The position numbers and the translations under genes are program-made. A DNA stretch of 33,600 bases, taken from Chlorobiales bacterium (lineage in GTDB: Bacteria > Bacteroidota > Chlorobiia > Chlorobiales > JACMJS01). The stretch spans positions 1 through 33,600 of the forward strand of contig JACMJS010000116.1 of assembly GCA_014380515.1 (NCBI GenBank). Direction: 5' to 3'. This document shows, piece after piece, positions 16,323-24,082 of this stretch; position 1 is the stretch's first letter; each line of letters begins with the position of its first letter. The notes under the pieces were generated by a model that was not told the origin of the DNA, did no database searches, and was given only the letters and a program-made list of their open reading frames with translations.

Positions 16323-16415
16323 TCAGGCTCTCGATACGTTATCCGCTCCTTCTGCAACGGCCTTTGAGGTGCGCAGGATGCGACAACCGGTATGACAGGC
16401 GGTGCAATGATTCAT
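16323..16415 (-). CDS. possible small Cys-rich peptide
   Basis: 30-codon ORF reading MNHCTACHTGCRILRTSKAV..., too short for the ORF track except as the tail of a spurious longer ORF. It has three Cys and two His in eight residues (HCTACHTGC), a metal-binding look. It lies between ssb and the TTG-started GldE-like gene on the same strand, ending 11 bases before that start, so it could be a leader peptide. No Shine-Dalgarno sequence is evident, and it may be chance. Confidence 0.2.
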   Translation of the reverse strand: MNHCTACHTGCRILRTSKAVAEGADNVSRA

Positions 16416-16479
16416 CTGAGGTTCAAGTGATAGAGAAGGCTTCCGGCGGCAGGAAACACCGGCGGAAGCAACGGCAAAA

Positions 16480-17004
16480 TCAAAAAGGCAAATCATCTTT
16501 CTTTGGATCGGCTGTCGTGGCCGTAGCGGCTTCGACCGCTTTGGCGTCGATCGGTTTCGGCTTCGGCGCGGCAAATGCGGCAGGCGATGAGGCGGGTTTG
16601 GGACGGCTCGGACGTTCGTAATCGGACGACGCAGATTCATCGGCGTAGCTGCCGTTGGATGAACCGCCTTCGCGGTTGCCGAGCATTTGCATATCGGCGC
16701 AGACGACTTCGGTCGAGTAATGCTTTTTCTGTTCGGCGTCTTCCCAACTGCGCGTTTGCAACTTGCCTTCGATATAAACTTGGCGGCCTTTCTTCAAGTA
16801 TTGCTTACAGATTTCGGCGAGCTTGCCCCACACGACGATTTTATGCCACTCGGTTTTTTCGACCAAGTTGCCTTCGTTGTCTTTGTAACTTTCGCTGGTG
16901 GCGATGCTGAAGTTGGCGACCGGCTGGCCGCTTTGCGTGTAGCGCAGTTCAGGATCGCTGCCTAAGTTCCCGATGAGCATTACCTTGTTGAGTCCTTTTG
17001 CCAT
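16480..17004 (-). CDS. ssb: single-stranded DNA-binding protein
   Basis: 174 residues. Coats single-stranded DNA during replication, repair and recombination. The OB-fold covers residues 1 to about 110: [71 protein letters not shown] and [16 protein letters not shown] flexible Pro/Ala/Ser-rich linker (about 115-165) follows. The acidic tip DDLPF recruits partner proteins. Length and layout are standard. The GldE-like gene follows it; that pairing is frequent in Bacteroidota. A promoter candidate lies about 155 bases upstream. Confidence 0.97.
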   Translation of the reverse strand: MAKGLNKVMLIGNLGSDPELRYTQSGQPVANFSIATSESYKDNEGNLVEKTEWHKIVVWGKLAEICKQYLKKGRQVYIEGKLQTRSWEDAEQKKHYSTEVVCADMQMLGNREGGSSNGSYADESASSDYERPSRPKPASSPAAFAAPKPKPIDAKAVEAATATTADPKKDDLPF

Positions 17005-17158
17005 TTCTCTGATCGGTTATCGTTGTGAAGTATCTGGTTCAGATTTTTTCGTATCGCTGCCGTCTTGCGATGTCCTTAGTGAATGTTGCGGCCTGCGGCA
17101 ATTTCTGCCGTCGCTGTGGGTGCACAATGTTTTACGGGTGAGTGCGGAGGTGTGCGGG

Positions 17159-17188
17159 CAAATCTACGAAACTAATTTTAAAATTCAA
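17159..17188 (-). promoter_or_regulatory. candidate Bacteroidota-type promoter of ssb
   Basis: On the minus strand, TTG (17186-17188) is followed after 19 bases by TAGATTTG (17159-17166), an exact match to the -33/-7 arrangement TTG-N19-TAnnTTTG. The spacer is A+T-rich. It lies about 155 bases before the ssb ATG. Confidence 0.5.
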
Positions 17189-17214
17189 TTCGAAGCGCGG
17201 CGACTTGATAAAAT

Positions 17215-17243
17215 AAAAAAGGACTTTTGCGCGAAAGTCCTTT
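17215..17243 (-). terminator. rho-independent terminator of the Fn3 lipoprotein gene
   Basis: Perfect 10-bp stem AAAGGACTTT/AAAGTCCTTT with a six-base loop. On the minus strand it is followed by T6 and more A+T, about 110 bases beyond the lipoprotein stop codon. Confidence 0.8.
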
Positions 17244-17268
17244 ATGCTCAGATGAGAACCCGAGCGAG

Positions 17269-17317
17269 TGTCATTTCCGCCCGCGACGTGCAAGTCTATA
17301 GTTTGACGGAAATGACA
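17269..17317. repeat. dispersed palindromic repeat, TGTCATTCC family (copy B)
   Basis: Perfect 11-base inverted ends TGTCATTTCCG / CGGAAATGACA separated by 27 bases. It is the shortest of the three clear copies in this window. Confidence 0.6.
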
Positions 17318-17355
17318 AAAAAGAAAAATGCGATTACATCGTTCGAGATGCGGCT

Positions 17356-18264
17356 TTACTTTTTTGAGGACGGCGCGCTTTTACCGCGAACAGCGACGCC
17401 GCTCGGCAAGCCGCTTTCCGGCATCTTCGGACGCGCTGCGCTGCGCAAGGCCGTGTTTCCGGTTTGGGTTTGATATGCCCAATCGAACGTGATGTTGTTA
17501 GCGGCTATCGATCTGATCCGAAGTTTCGCATAGCAATTGTCGTTCAATAGGAACACGTACGTGTGCCCGACAATCGCTTCGGCTTCTCCGATCTCCGACC
17601 AGCCCGTGTTGTTCGGGGCTTGAAAAATATCATCGAACGTATTCGTGTAGCCCATATCCTGAATGTCGGTGTCGGGGTTGCCGTTCATATCAAAGCGGTA
17701 GACTTTCAGAAATGGAATCGTCGCCGCACCGAAGATCTTGCGAACGAGATAAACATCCGCACCCGCCGTCGGGCTTAGATAATCCGCGCGCGTTGCCGTT
17801 TGAAAATCGAACGCATTTTGCAGGCTGCCCGAACCGATGTCAAAAATCTGCACGTTGAAACCTTCGGGACGCGGCGTCGCGGTGGCTTCGGCGATGGAAA
17901 GATCGCCCTCGTTGCCCGCCGCATCAAACGCGGCGACGGCATAGAAAACCGTTGCGCCGTTCGGGATGCCGGTGTGTAGAAAGATGTTTGAATTCGCCGT
18001 ATTGACGTTCGTTTGTCCAATGCGCGTGTATTGGCCGTCGTAACTCGAGCTTCGATAGACATAGTAACCGGCGAGATCGAATTCGGTGTTCGGATTCCAA
18101 TACAGTTCGGCGGATTGATTGAGGCTGTAGGCATAAAGCCCCGTCGGCGCGCCGGGCGCGGTGTTGTCAACGATTGGCTGGGGATCGGCAACGGTGTTGG
18201 AGTTGCAGGCTTGGAGAGAAAGCAAAGCAGCAAAGCAGAGTGCGGAGATGAAAATGTTTTTCAT
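17356..18264 (-). CDS. lipoprotein with a fibronectin type III domain
   Basis: 302 residues from the ATG at 18264, chosen because it gives a lipoprotein signal, MKNIFISALCFAALLSLQAC, with lipobox Cys20. The track start adds 50 residues without support. After the Cys comes a short polar linker, then an Fn3-like domain (about 35-125): APGAPTGLYAYSLNQSAELYWNPNTEFDLAGYYVYRSSSYDGQYTRIG...FYAVAAFDAAGNEGDLS. The remaining C-terminal part (about 130-280) looks beta-rich and was not recognised. The last 25 residues are basic and Ser/Pro-rich. It is probably anchored in the outer or inner membrane facing the periplasm or exterior; the role is unknown. It has its own terminator. Confidence 0.8.
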   Translation of the reverse strand: MKNIFISALCFAALLSLQACNSNTVADPQPIVDNTAPGAPTGLYAYSLNQSAELYWNPNTEFDLAGYYVYRSSSYDGQYTRIGQTNVNTANSNIFLHTGIPNGATVFYAVAAFDAAGNEGDLSIAEATATPRPEGFNVQIFDIGSGSLQNAFDFQTATRADYLSPTAGADVYLVRKIFGAATIPFLKVYRFDMNGNPDTDIQDMGYTNTFDDIFQAPNNTGWSEIGEAEAIVGHTYVFLLNDNCYAKLRIRSIAANNITFDWAYQTQTGNTALRSAARPKMPESGLPSGVAVRGKSAPSSKK

Positions 18265-18487
18265 AACAGGGTTCGTTTTGGTTAGTGCGTCGCGTCGCGT
18301 CATGGATATTCGCCCTCGCAACCTTTCATGCTGGCAAGGAAGATGCCAATAGTTGCATTGCGTTTGCATTGGGTTAAGCCAGTTGCGACGGAAATCGTTT
18401 GGACTTTGCCACATCCGAAGTCAAGATCATCGCAATGAAAACAGGACAGAGTTGTTTGGATTTGACTGCGCAGGGGAACGGGCAACT

Positions 18488-19252
18488 TCACACCGCAAGT
18501 CTATTGTGTTGCTTTCTGTGGGCGAGCCGGAGCCGGATGCGGATGGCGACGAACAGAATCACGAGCGACAGCGCAATCCATAGCACCGACCAAAATACGG
18601 GCGGCAGAAAAAACAGTTGTGCCACCGCATCCGCATCCGAGTGCCCCAAACTGTAGGTGCTTCGCTGTGCGCCAAGCGATAAACGCAGCAGCGTGATCAC
18701 ATCCGAGAGCGCGTTGAGGCCGGATTGCGCCGCCAGAAAATTCACGGTAAAAATATTCAGGGGTGCGCTTCCCTTCGCGCCGATCCAACCGATTACCGCG
18801 GCCAGCCCGAAGCAAACGGCGAACGAGAACACGTCGCGGATATAGAAAATCAAAACGAGCATCGCGCCCGATGCAATGACGATTAGCACCGTTCGCGCCG
18901 CCGTCCGAAACACGCTGAGCACAAGAAGAAGTCCGCCGAAAAACGCCGCACCCAAATAACCCGCGCTGCTGATCGCGCCGCGCAGCAATACATTCTCCAC
19001 GCCCTGATACTGCATGTATCCGCTCGCATCGGGATTGATGACGATGTGCATCACGCTGCCGCCCAGAAGCACGCTTGCCGCCGCGTGTCCCAGCTCGTGC
19101 ACGAAGGTGGTAAAAAAGCGAAACGGTAAGAGCGCATAATTTCCGTAGGGCACGAACACGAGCAGCATCGACGCGAGCGCCATTGACGCAACGAACCAGC
19201 CGCTCGTCAATACGCTTGGCGAATCCGGCGATGAGGTGATTGACTCTTTCAT
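18488..19252 (-). CDS. M50B-like membrane metallopeptidase
   Basis: 254 residues, with a short cytoplasmic N-terminus then about seven hydrophobic segments. The zinc motif FVHELGHAAASVLLGG (HExxH at about residues 52-56) lies directly after the first helix. A following beta-type segment, VMHIVINPDASGYMQYQG, then a small-residue helix AISSAGYLGAAFFGGLLLVL, match the M50B-like (YdhJ/peptidase M50B) arrangement. The distal Asp ligand is plausibly in NALSDVITLL. The family is thought to cut or bind membrane substrates; no substrate is known. It is read away from mcr's 3' end (same strand, 167 bases apart, with a repeat between). Confidence 0.78.
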   Translation of the reverse strand: MKESITSSPDSPSVLTSGWFVASMALASMLLVFVPYGNYALLPFRFFTTFVHELGHAAASVLLGGSVMHIVINPDASGYMQYQGVENVLLRGAISSAGYLGAAFFGGLLLVLSVFRTAARTVLIVIASGAMLVLIFYIRDVFSFAVCFGLAAVIGWIGAKGSAPLNIFTVNFLAAQSGLNALSDVITLLRLSLGAQRSTYSLGHSDADAVAQLFFLPPVFWSVLWIALSLVILFVAIRIRLRLAHRKQHNRLAV

Positions 19253-19284
19253 CGAACTTGTAGCGATGATTCAAAACAAAACCG

Positions 19285-19421
19285 AACCCCTGTCCCGCTT
19301 CGGCGGGACGTCCCCTTTACCAAAGGGGACATTGATAAATACGTTCGATTACTCGGTTGCATTTCAAATCCTTTGCATTTTAAACACTCTCCCCTGTTAT
19401 AAAGGGGAGCGCAGAGGGGTT
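19285..19421. repeat. AACCCCTCTG-ended palindromic element beside mcr (copy 1)
   Basis: 137 bases. The ends are inverted (AACCCCTG... / ...CAGAGGGGTT). It contains three hairpins: GTCCCGC-TTCG-GCGGGAC (19292-19309), GTCCCCTTT-ACC-AAAGGGGAC (19310-19330) and CTCCCCT...AGGGGAG (about 19388-19409). The first 37 bases on the minus strand differ at only one position from the element after moxR. Its terminal AA completes the TAA stop of mcr. Confidence 0.8.
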
Positions 19422-22400
19422 ACACGGTAATGGCATTGCCACGATAGATGCGCGAGCGGTAGCGCGAATCGTCGGGCGAAGGCAGCGGCGCCGAGGTCAG
19501 CAAGCACGCGATCACAAAGCGGTCGAGTTCCTCCGCAATTTCTTCCGGCGTCTGCGGCTTTTCGGATTTGGCGCGCCGTGTAAGATCGACTTGGTTCACC
19601 GCCGAGTGATGCACGCACCGCTCGTTCTCAACGCCGAGCGTAGCCGTCAAACTGTGCAGCGCAGTCTTGATAAAATTGGCGAGCGCGAATTCTTCGGCGG
19701 TCGATTGCTGCGACGTCTTCGGTGTAACCAGCACAAGTTGCAATTCGCCCAAGAGCGAACATTTCCGCGCGATTCGAAAATGATACGTCAGTTGATTTTC
19801 AACCAAGTCTTCGAAATCTTTTTCGTTGAACACGTTTTCCCAACTGCCGTTTTTCGTTGCCACGATTTGCTTGATTACAATCGGCTCGAAGGGCATCGAG
19901 ATCACCGCTTCCGGCCTGCCGAAATTTTTTACCGCTTCATCAATCGCTTCTTCAAGTTGCATTCCAATCGCTTTGACATGCAACCGGGCGGCCTTGACAT
20001 ACTCGCCGAACTTGCGCTGCAGTTGCTCGGCGGCGTAAGTGCTTTTCGTCAGCACCACGATTTGCAACACTCTGTACTCACCGATGTAAGCCGATACAAG
20101 CGCCGATATTTCATCGATCAAGTAATCGCCGAAGATGAAAATCGTTTTGCCTTCGAAGGCCGCGAGCCGTTCGGGTTTCGGCTTGCCGAACAGTTCGCCT
20201 TCCGGCACCGTGCGGTCGAAGCGCAAGCCGCCCGACGGATGAAAGGTCTCGCCGGAAATGTTGTCCGTCGCCAAGTAATGCACCGTCGAAAGCGCGACGT
20301 CCGATTCCGTCGGCATTCGCTTCAGGTAGAGCATCGAGAGAATTCCGTCGTTGATTTTTTTGGCTTCGCGCCGCAACTGATCGTAGGTAAAAAACGGTTC
20401 GGGCGGCAGCGGTAGGTTTTCGAGAAAAGATTCCGCGATGCCTGCGCCTTCAAGGTAGCAGCCCGTCCGCAGGCGGAGAATTAGTTTTTCGGCGATGCTC
20501 CGATCCATCAGGTGCGTGTAAGAATGGCTGAGGCTGTCCGCCGTTTTGTGAATGTGATGGGCGAGATTGGTGATGCGCTGATGGACTGTCGCCGCATTTA
20601 AAATTTCATCGATGCTGTTGTGCTGCATCGCAGCGAGAATGTCCGAAACCCGCGCGCCTTCGTCCATCGCTTTGATGGCGGAAGCGTACAGATCATTGAG
20701 CCGCTTCGTCGCCAGAATCAATCTGCCGCGGCGGTCGAACAAGCCCGGACGCTCCGCGGTGCCCTGCAAGCGAATGCCGTCGACGGGACCCGGCGCGATG
20801 GCGTTGATCAAAATTTCCGGTCCTAAAAACTTGGCGAAGGATTCGGCCATCGCGCGTTGCCCCGCCTTGCTGACGGCGTAATCGGCGCGGTTCGGATACG
20901 GCACGGCCACGTATTTTTCGCCGCCGAAATAGGAACTGATGTTGAGAATATGTCCGAAGCCTTGCTTCTTCATTGAGGGCAACACTTTTCGCATCAACGA
21001 AAAATTTGAAATCATGTTCGATTGCAATGTGTGCCGCCAATCCTTCACGCTCATATCAACGACCATCTGTTCGGCGCCCGAGATGCCCGCGTTGTTGATC
21101 AGGTAATCGATGCGCCCGAAGTTTTTCAAACTGAACTCGGTCAGTTTGCCGAGCGACGATTCATCGGCGACATCGATGCCGTCTAAAATCACGACCCGCT
21201 CTTCGGGACGCGAATATCCGATGCGCCGCAAGTCAATCAGAATCTGGTTTCGCTTTTCCTCCAATTCCGATTTGCGCCGCGCCGAAAGTACGACCCGTGC
21301 TCCCGCCGCCGCCAGCATCCGTCCGATTTCCCCGCCGATGCCTTGCGAACCGCCGGTGATGACGGCGACTTTGCCCAAGTGCATTCCATAGAGCGAATCG
21401 ATCAGGCCGGTCTTGGCGGGCTGCTCCAGATGCGCGGGCAGATACACGTTGATCGCCTCTAATTGTTTCGAAGTGTTGAGCACTTCCAAAACAAATCCGC
21501 TGGCGAGATCGAAATTATTTTCATCGCGGTTGGAATACCGGAGCAGTTGATGGGCGACGAGACCGAACTTGCGTTCGCCGTTGCGCTGCGCCGTTTCCGA
21601 TTCATCGCGCCAGATTCGAATCAGCTCTTCATTGGCCGAGCGCAAAATATCGTGATAGACCGACAAGCCGTAGGCGGGTGCGGAAACGAAAACCACGCGC
21701 GGGGTTTCGCGGAGTTTATGTTCCGTCGCCGCAAAAAATTTCGAGAGCGCGGAAGCGATGGAGATTGTGCCGGTGATTTCCTGATCTAAAAATTTCGTCG
21801 CGAGGTCGTCGCTGGTATCGAGCACGTAGGCATTCTGAAAATTTTTCTCGCAGCGCGGCAAGATCAGCACGTTCTCAACCGGTTGCGGCTCGCTGGCAAG
21901 CGTCGCAAAGAAAGATGCTTTCGAGACTTCATCGGCGGCGGAAAAATGACGGATGTCCAAGTGCGGATAATTTTCTTTGGCGCGCTCATAAAACACCGGA
22001 TGTTGAAAAACGAGAATTACACTCGACTTCGTTTCGATGAATCGGTTTGCAAAGGCAATGGCGTCCGAAATCTGATCGCCCGCGATGATGAGCGTGCGTT
22101 TGTCCGTGCCGTCGGAGATGCGGAGGCGCGGGCGGCTGGTCAGCGTCGTGCGGCTCTCGGCGTCGATCTGCATGCCGTTCGTAACCGCGAAGCCGTGCCC
22201 CGCGAAGGCTTTCGAGTCGTCGCTCGCCAAAAACAAAATCGTCCCGACGACATCTTCCGGCTTCGGAAATTGCTTGACGGCAACAGCGTCGCTATCGATC
22301 CCGGCTTCACCGCCGGGTTCATCGCGGCGGTTTAAAATCATGGTGTCAAAAAAATGTTGGGCGGTTGCACCGGCGGGTTGCGACTTCAATTTATCCATCG

Positions 22401-23115
22401 CGCCGAAAACGTTTCGAATCCGCTCGCTGTCGATGGGACCCGGAAAAACGGTGTTGAGCCGGATGGCTTTTTTCGATGTGCCCAGTTCGCGTGCCAGATG
22501 CAGCGAGAGACTGTTGAGCGCGGACTTCGGTACGCTGTAAGCGGTTCTGCCGAAATACGGCGTGCGTGAAAAAATCGTCGAGACGTTGATGATGCTGCCG
22601 CCGTGCTTCATCATGCCGAAGGCCGCGCGCGTCATCAGCCATGAAATGCCGAGCAGGTTTTGAACCGCATCCGAAACCGTTTCGGTATCGGCGACGCCTT
22701 GCGCACGCAACGCTTCCAACTGCTCCGCGGCGAAAGGCAGATTCGGCAAGATTTGTTTCGGCCCGACGCTGCCCGCGTTGTTGACGAGCACATCCAACTC
22801 ACCGAATTCTTTTTGTAAATCAGCGACGGCAAGATGCACGTCTTCGGGCTTCGACCCATCGAAGGCGCGGGTGTGAAGTGCAGCGGTCAGGTGCGACAGG
22901 CCGTTGGAAAGCAGCGATGATTTAAAGGTTTCGAGTTTCTCTTTGTTGCGTCCGGTGATGATGCAAGTTGCACCTTCGGCGAGAAACCGGCGTGTGAGGT
23001 GCGCGCCGATGTTGCCCGCGCCGCCGGTGATCAAGCAGCGTTTGCCCGCCAGCCGTCCGCCGCCAGCCGCTTCGGGCGTTTCAGGTTGAACCGATGTATT
23101 TTTTTTGCTCGCCAT
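19420..23115 (-). CDS. mcr: bifunctional malonyl-CoA reductase (3-hydroxypropionate pathway)
   Basis: 1231 residues, against about 1220 in Chloroflexus aurantiacus, and colinear with my recollection of that protein. It converts malonyl-CoA to 3-hydroxypropionate with two NADPH. In the family the C-terminal half makes malonate semialdehyde and the N-terminal half reduces it. N-half: TGGAGNIG (30-37), NNAG (112-115), NVSTIFS, Y193xxxK197, FPGPIDSERIR. C-half: TGGSQGIGG (587-595), NNAG (674-677), ILNISSYFGGEK, PYPNRADYAVSKAGQRAM with Y746 and K750, INAIAPGPVDG. Further Mcr-like blocks are ISGETFHPSGGLRFDRT, FALANFIKTALH, NQVDLTRRAK and the end RIYRGNAITV. The cofactor and Tyr/Lys residues of both halves are intact. 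The ATG at 23115 has a GGAGAG ribosome binding site seven bases upstream. Repeats flank both sides. No other gene of the pathway is in the window. Confidence 0.95.
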   Translation of the reverse strand: MASKKNTSVQPETPEAAGGGRLAGKRCLITGGAGNIGAHLTRRFLAEGATCIITGRNKEKLETFKSSLLSNGLSHLTAALHTRAFDGSKPEDVHLAVADLQKEFGELDVLVNNAGSVGPKQILPNLPFAAEQLEALRAQGVADTETVSDAVQNLLGISWLMTRAAFGMMKHGGSIINVSTIFSRTPYFGRTAYSVPKSALNSLSLHLARELGTSKKAIRLNTVFPGPIDSERIRNVFGAMDKLKSQPAGATAQHFFDTMILNRRDEPGGEAGIDSDAVAVKQFPKPEDVVGTILFLASDDSKAFAGHGFAVTNGMQIDAESRTTLTSRPRLRISDGTDKRTLIIAGDQISDAIAFANRFIETKSSVILVFQHPVFYERAKENYPHLDIRHFSAADEVSKASFFATLASEPQPVENVLILPRCEKNFQNAYVLDTSDDLATKFLDQEITGTISIASALSKFFAATEHKLRETPRVVFVSAPAYGLSVYHDILRSANEELIRIWRDESETAQRNGERKFGLVAHQLLRYSNRDENNFDLASGFVLEVLNTSKQLEAINVYLPAHLEQPAKTGLIDSLYGMHLGKVAVITGGSQGIGGEIGRMLAAAGARVVLSARRKSELEEKRNQILIDLRRIGYSRPEERVVILDGIDVADESSLGKLTEFSLKNFGRIDYLINNAGISGAEQMVVDMSVKDWRHTLQSNMISNFSLMRKVLPSMKKQGFGHILNISSYFGGEKYVAVPYPNRADYAVSKAGQRAMAESFAKFLGPEILINAIAPGPVDGIRLQGTAERPGLFDRRGRLILATKRLNDLYASAIKAMDEGARVSDILAAMQHNSIDEILNAATVHQRITNLAHHIHKTADSLSHSYTHLMDRSIAEKLILRLRTGCYLEGAGIAESFLENLPLPPEPFFTYDQLRREAKKINDGILSMLYLKRMPTESDVALSTVHYLATDNISGETFHPSGGLRFDRTVPEGELFGKPKPERLAAFEGKTIFIFGDYLIDEISALVSAYIGEYRVLQIVVLTKSTYAAEQLQRKFGEYVKAARLHVKAIGMQLEEAIDEAVKNFGRPEAVISMPFEPIVIKQIVATKNGSWENVFNEKDFEDLVENQLTYHFRIARKCSLLGELQLVLVTPKTSQQSTAEEFALANFIKTALHSLTATLGVENERCVHHSAVNQVDLTRRAKSEKPQTPEEIAEELDRFVIACLLTSAPLPSPDDSRYRSRIYRGNAITV

Positions 23116-23228
23116 AAAATTCTCTCCGCCGCTGTTGCCCTTATATTATTTAATGCTGTTGAAAATTTTTCACAGCCGAAGAAGTTACAGAATAGATGTC
23201 TTTCCTAATGGTCAAGACGGTTATTTTT

Positions 23229-23297
23229 TGTCATTCCTGCGAAAGCCGGAATCTCAAATTTCGCTTTCGAAGATTCCCCACTTTCGCGGGAATGACA
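23229..23297. repeat. dispersed palindromic repeat, TGTCATTCC family (copy C)
   Basis: TGTCATTCCTGCGAAAGCCGGAATC on the left and GATTCCCCACTTTCGCGGGAATGACA on the right form a long imperfect hairpin. A partial extra end (GACGGGAATGACG) follows at 23301-23313. It lies upstream of mcr, between it and the divergent gene at 23376. Confidence 0.65.
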
Positions 23298-23375
23298 TAA
23301 GACGGGAATGACGTAAGATTCTGGAAAAGATGTCCAACGACTTGTGATTTCAAAATCAAAACCAATCTCGCCCGA

Positions 23376-24047
23376 ATGCAAAAACGATTTTATTTTTTCA
23401 GTGTGATTTTGTTGCTGCTCGCAAGTGCAGCGGATGCTCAATCACAATCGAAGCCATCGCAGTCGAACGTCTTTTCGGAAACGCGGCTGCGTTCGCAGCA
23501 AACAGCGATGACGGTGCTCGGTGTGTGGGCGGGTATAAGTCTTGCGTCGGGTCTGGCACTGTCGCTACAGCAATCCAACACGGAGTTGCAATATGCGGGG
23601 TATCAAAATATCGGGTGGGGGGCGGTCAATGGCGCGATTGCCGTCTTTGCGCTCGTCGGCATCTCGCGCGATCTCGCCCTCGTTGGCGCGGCGGGCGGCA
23701 GCGAGCAACTTTTGCTGTTGAAAGAATTTTCGGAGGAGCAAACCTTCTCGAAGATTTTGCTCATCAACACGGGTTTAGACGTCGCTTACATGACGGCGGG
23801 CGGCTTGCTGATGTATGCAGCACGCAACGGACTGCAGCAGGGTGAAAAACTTTACGGCACGGGCGCGGGGATTTTACTTCAAGGCGCGTTCCTGTTCGTG
23901 TTCGATCTGGTGCAAGTCATTCTTTCCGGCAACCGGATCGGCACGGTGGAAGCCTATCTAACGCCGATGCTGGGAAATATACCATCGATCCCGTCCGGTT
24001 CCGTCGCCGCCACGACTATCGGCGCGATGCTGACAATCTCATTTTGA
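23376..24047 (+). CDS. exported/membrane hypothetical protein
   Basis: 223 residues with a clear signal peptide (MQKRFYFFSVILLLLASAADAQ) and about four hydrophobic segments: MTVLGVWAGISLASGLALSL, GWGAVNGAIAVFALVGI, ILLINTGLDVAYMTAGGLLMYA and GAGILLQGAFLFVFDLVQVIL. The order resembles a family of Bacteroidota proteins (DUF6992 in my recollection, weakly held), with the helix pair GAVNGAIA...INTGLDVAYM as the most distinctive part. No catalytic motif is seen. It is divergent from mcr with a 260-base gap and is followed 35 bases later by the hydroxyacid dehydrogenase, so the two may be cotranscribed. Confidence 0.7.
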   Translation: MQKRFYFFSVILLLLASAADAQSQSKPSQSNVFSETRLRSQQTAMTVLGVWAGISLASGLALSLQQSNTELQYAGYQNIGWGAVNGAIAVFALVGISRDLALVGAAGGSEQLLLLKEFSEEQTFSKILLINTGLDVAYMTAGGLLMYAARNGLQQGEKLYGTGAGILLQGAFLFVFDLVQVILSGNRIGTVEAYLTPMLGNIPSIPSGSVAATTIGAMLTISF

Positions 24048-24082
24048 CCCGTGTCTAAAAATCAAATCTTCGAACGTCTGAA

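Larger units (their letters stand above)
17005..17355. other. 351-base intergenic region between ssb and the Fn3 lipoprotein gene
   Basis: No gene could be supported here. It contains the ssb promoter candidate (17159-17188), a hairpin terminator (17215-17243) and one TGTCATTTCC-type palindrome (17269-17317). The plus-strand ORF 16973-17473 that crosses it has no recognisable features. Confidence 0.6.

Noticed and set aside
15508-16395. 295-aa plus-strand ORF
   Set aside because: Antisense shadow of the GldE-like gene, rich in Asp/Gly/Phe repeats with no recognisable domain.
16323-16640. Cytochrome-like CxxCH motif in the 105-aa minus-strand ORF
   Set aside because: The longer ORF overlaps ssb out of frame and there is no signal peptide. 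Only the last 30 codons are even weakly plausible, and no haem protein features accompany the motif.
18265-18487. Possible riboswitch or leader upstream of the Fn3 lipoprotein
   Set aside because: The 223-base gap has GC-rich and CGTCGCGTCGCG stretches, but I could not match any known riboswitch core, and the 63-aa ORF inside has no recognisable features.
19591-20415. 274-aa plus-strand ORF, and other ORFs opposite mcr
   Set aside because: Shadows of the mcr gene, whose protein is clearly identified.
23160-23215. TTGACC...TATTCT promoter for mcr
   Set aside because: The two boxes are only 15 bases apart, too short for a standard -35/-10 pair, and no TAnnTTTG box fits the Bacteroidota spacing there.
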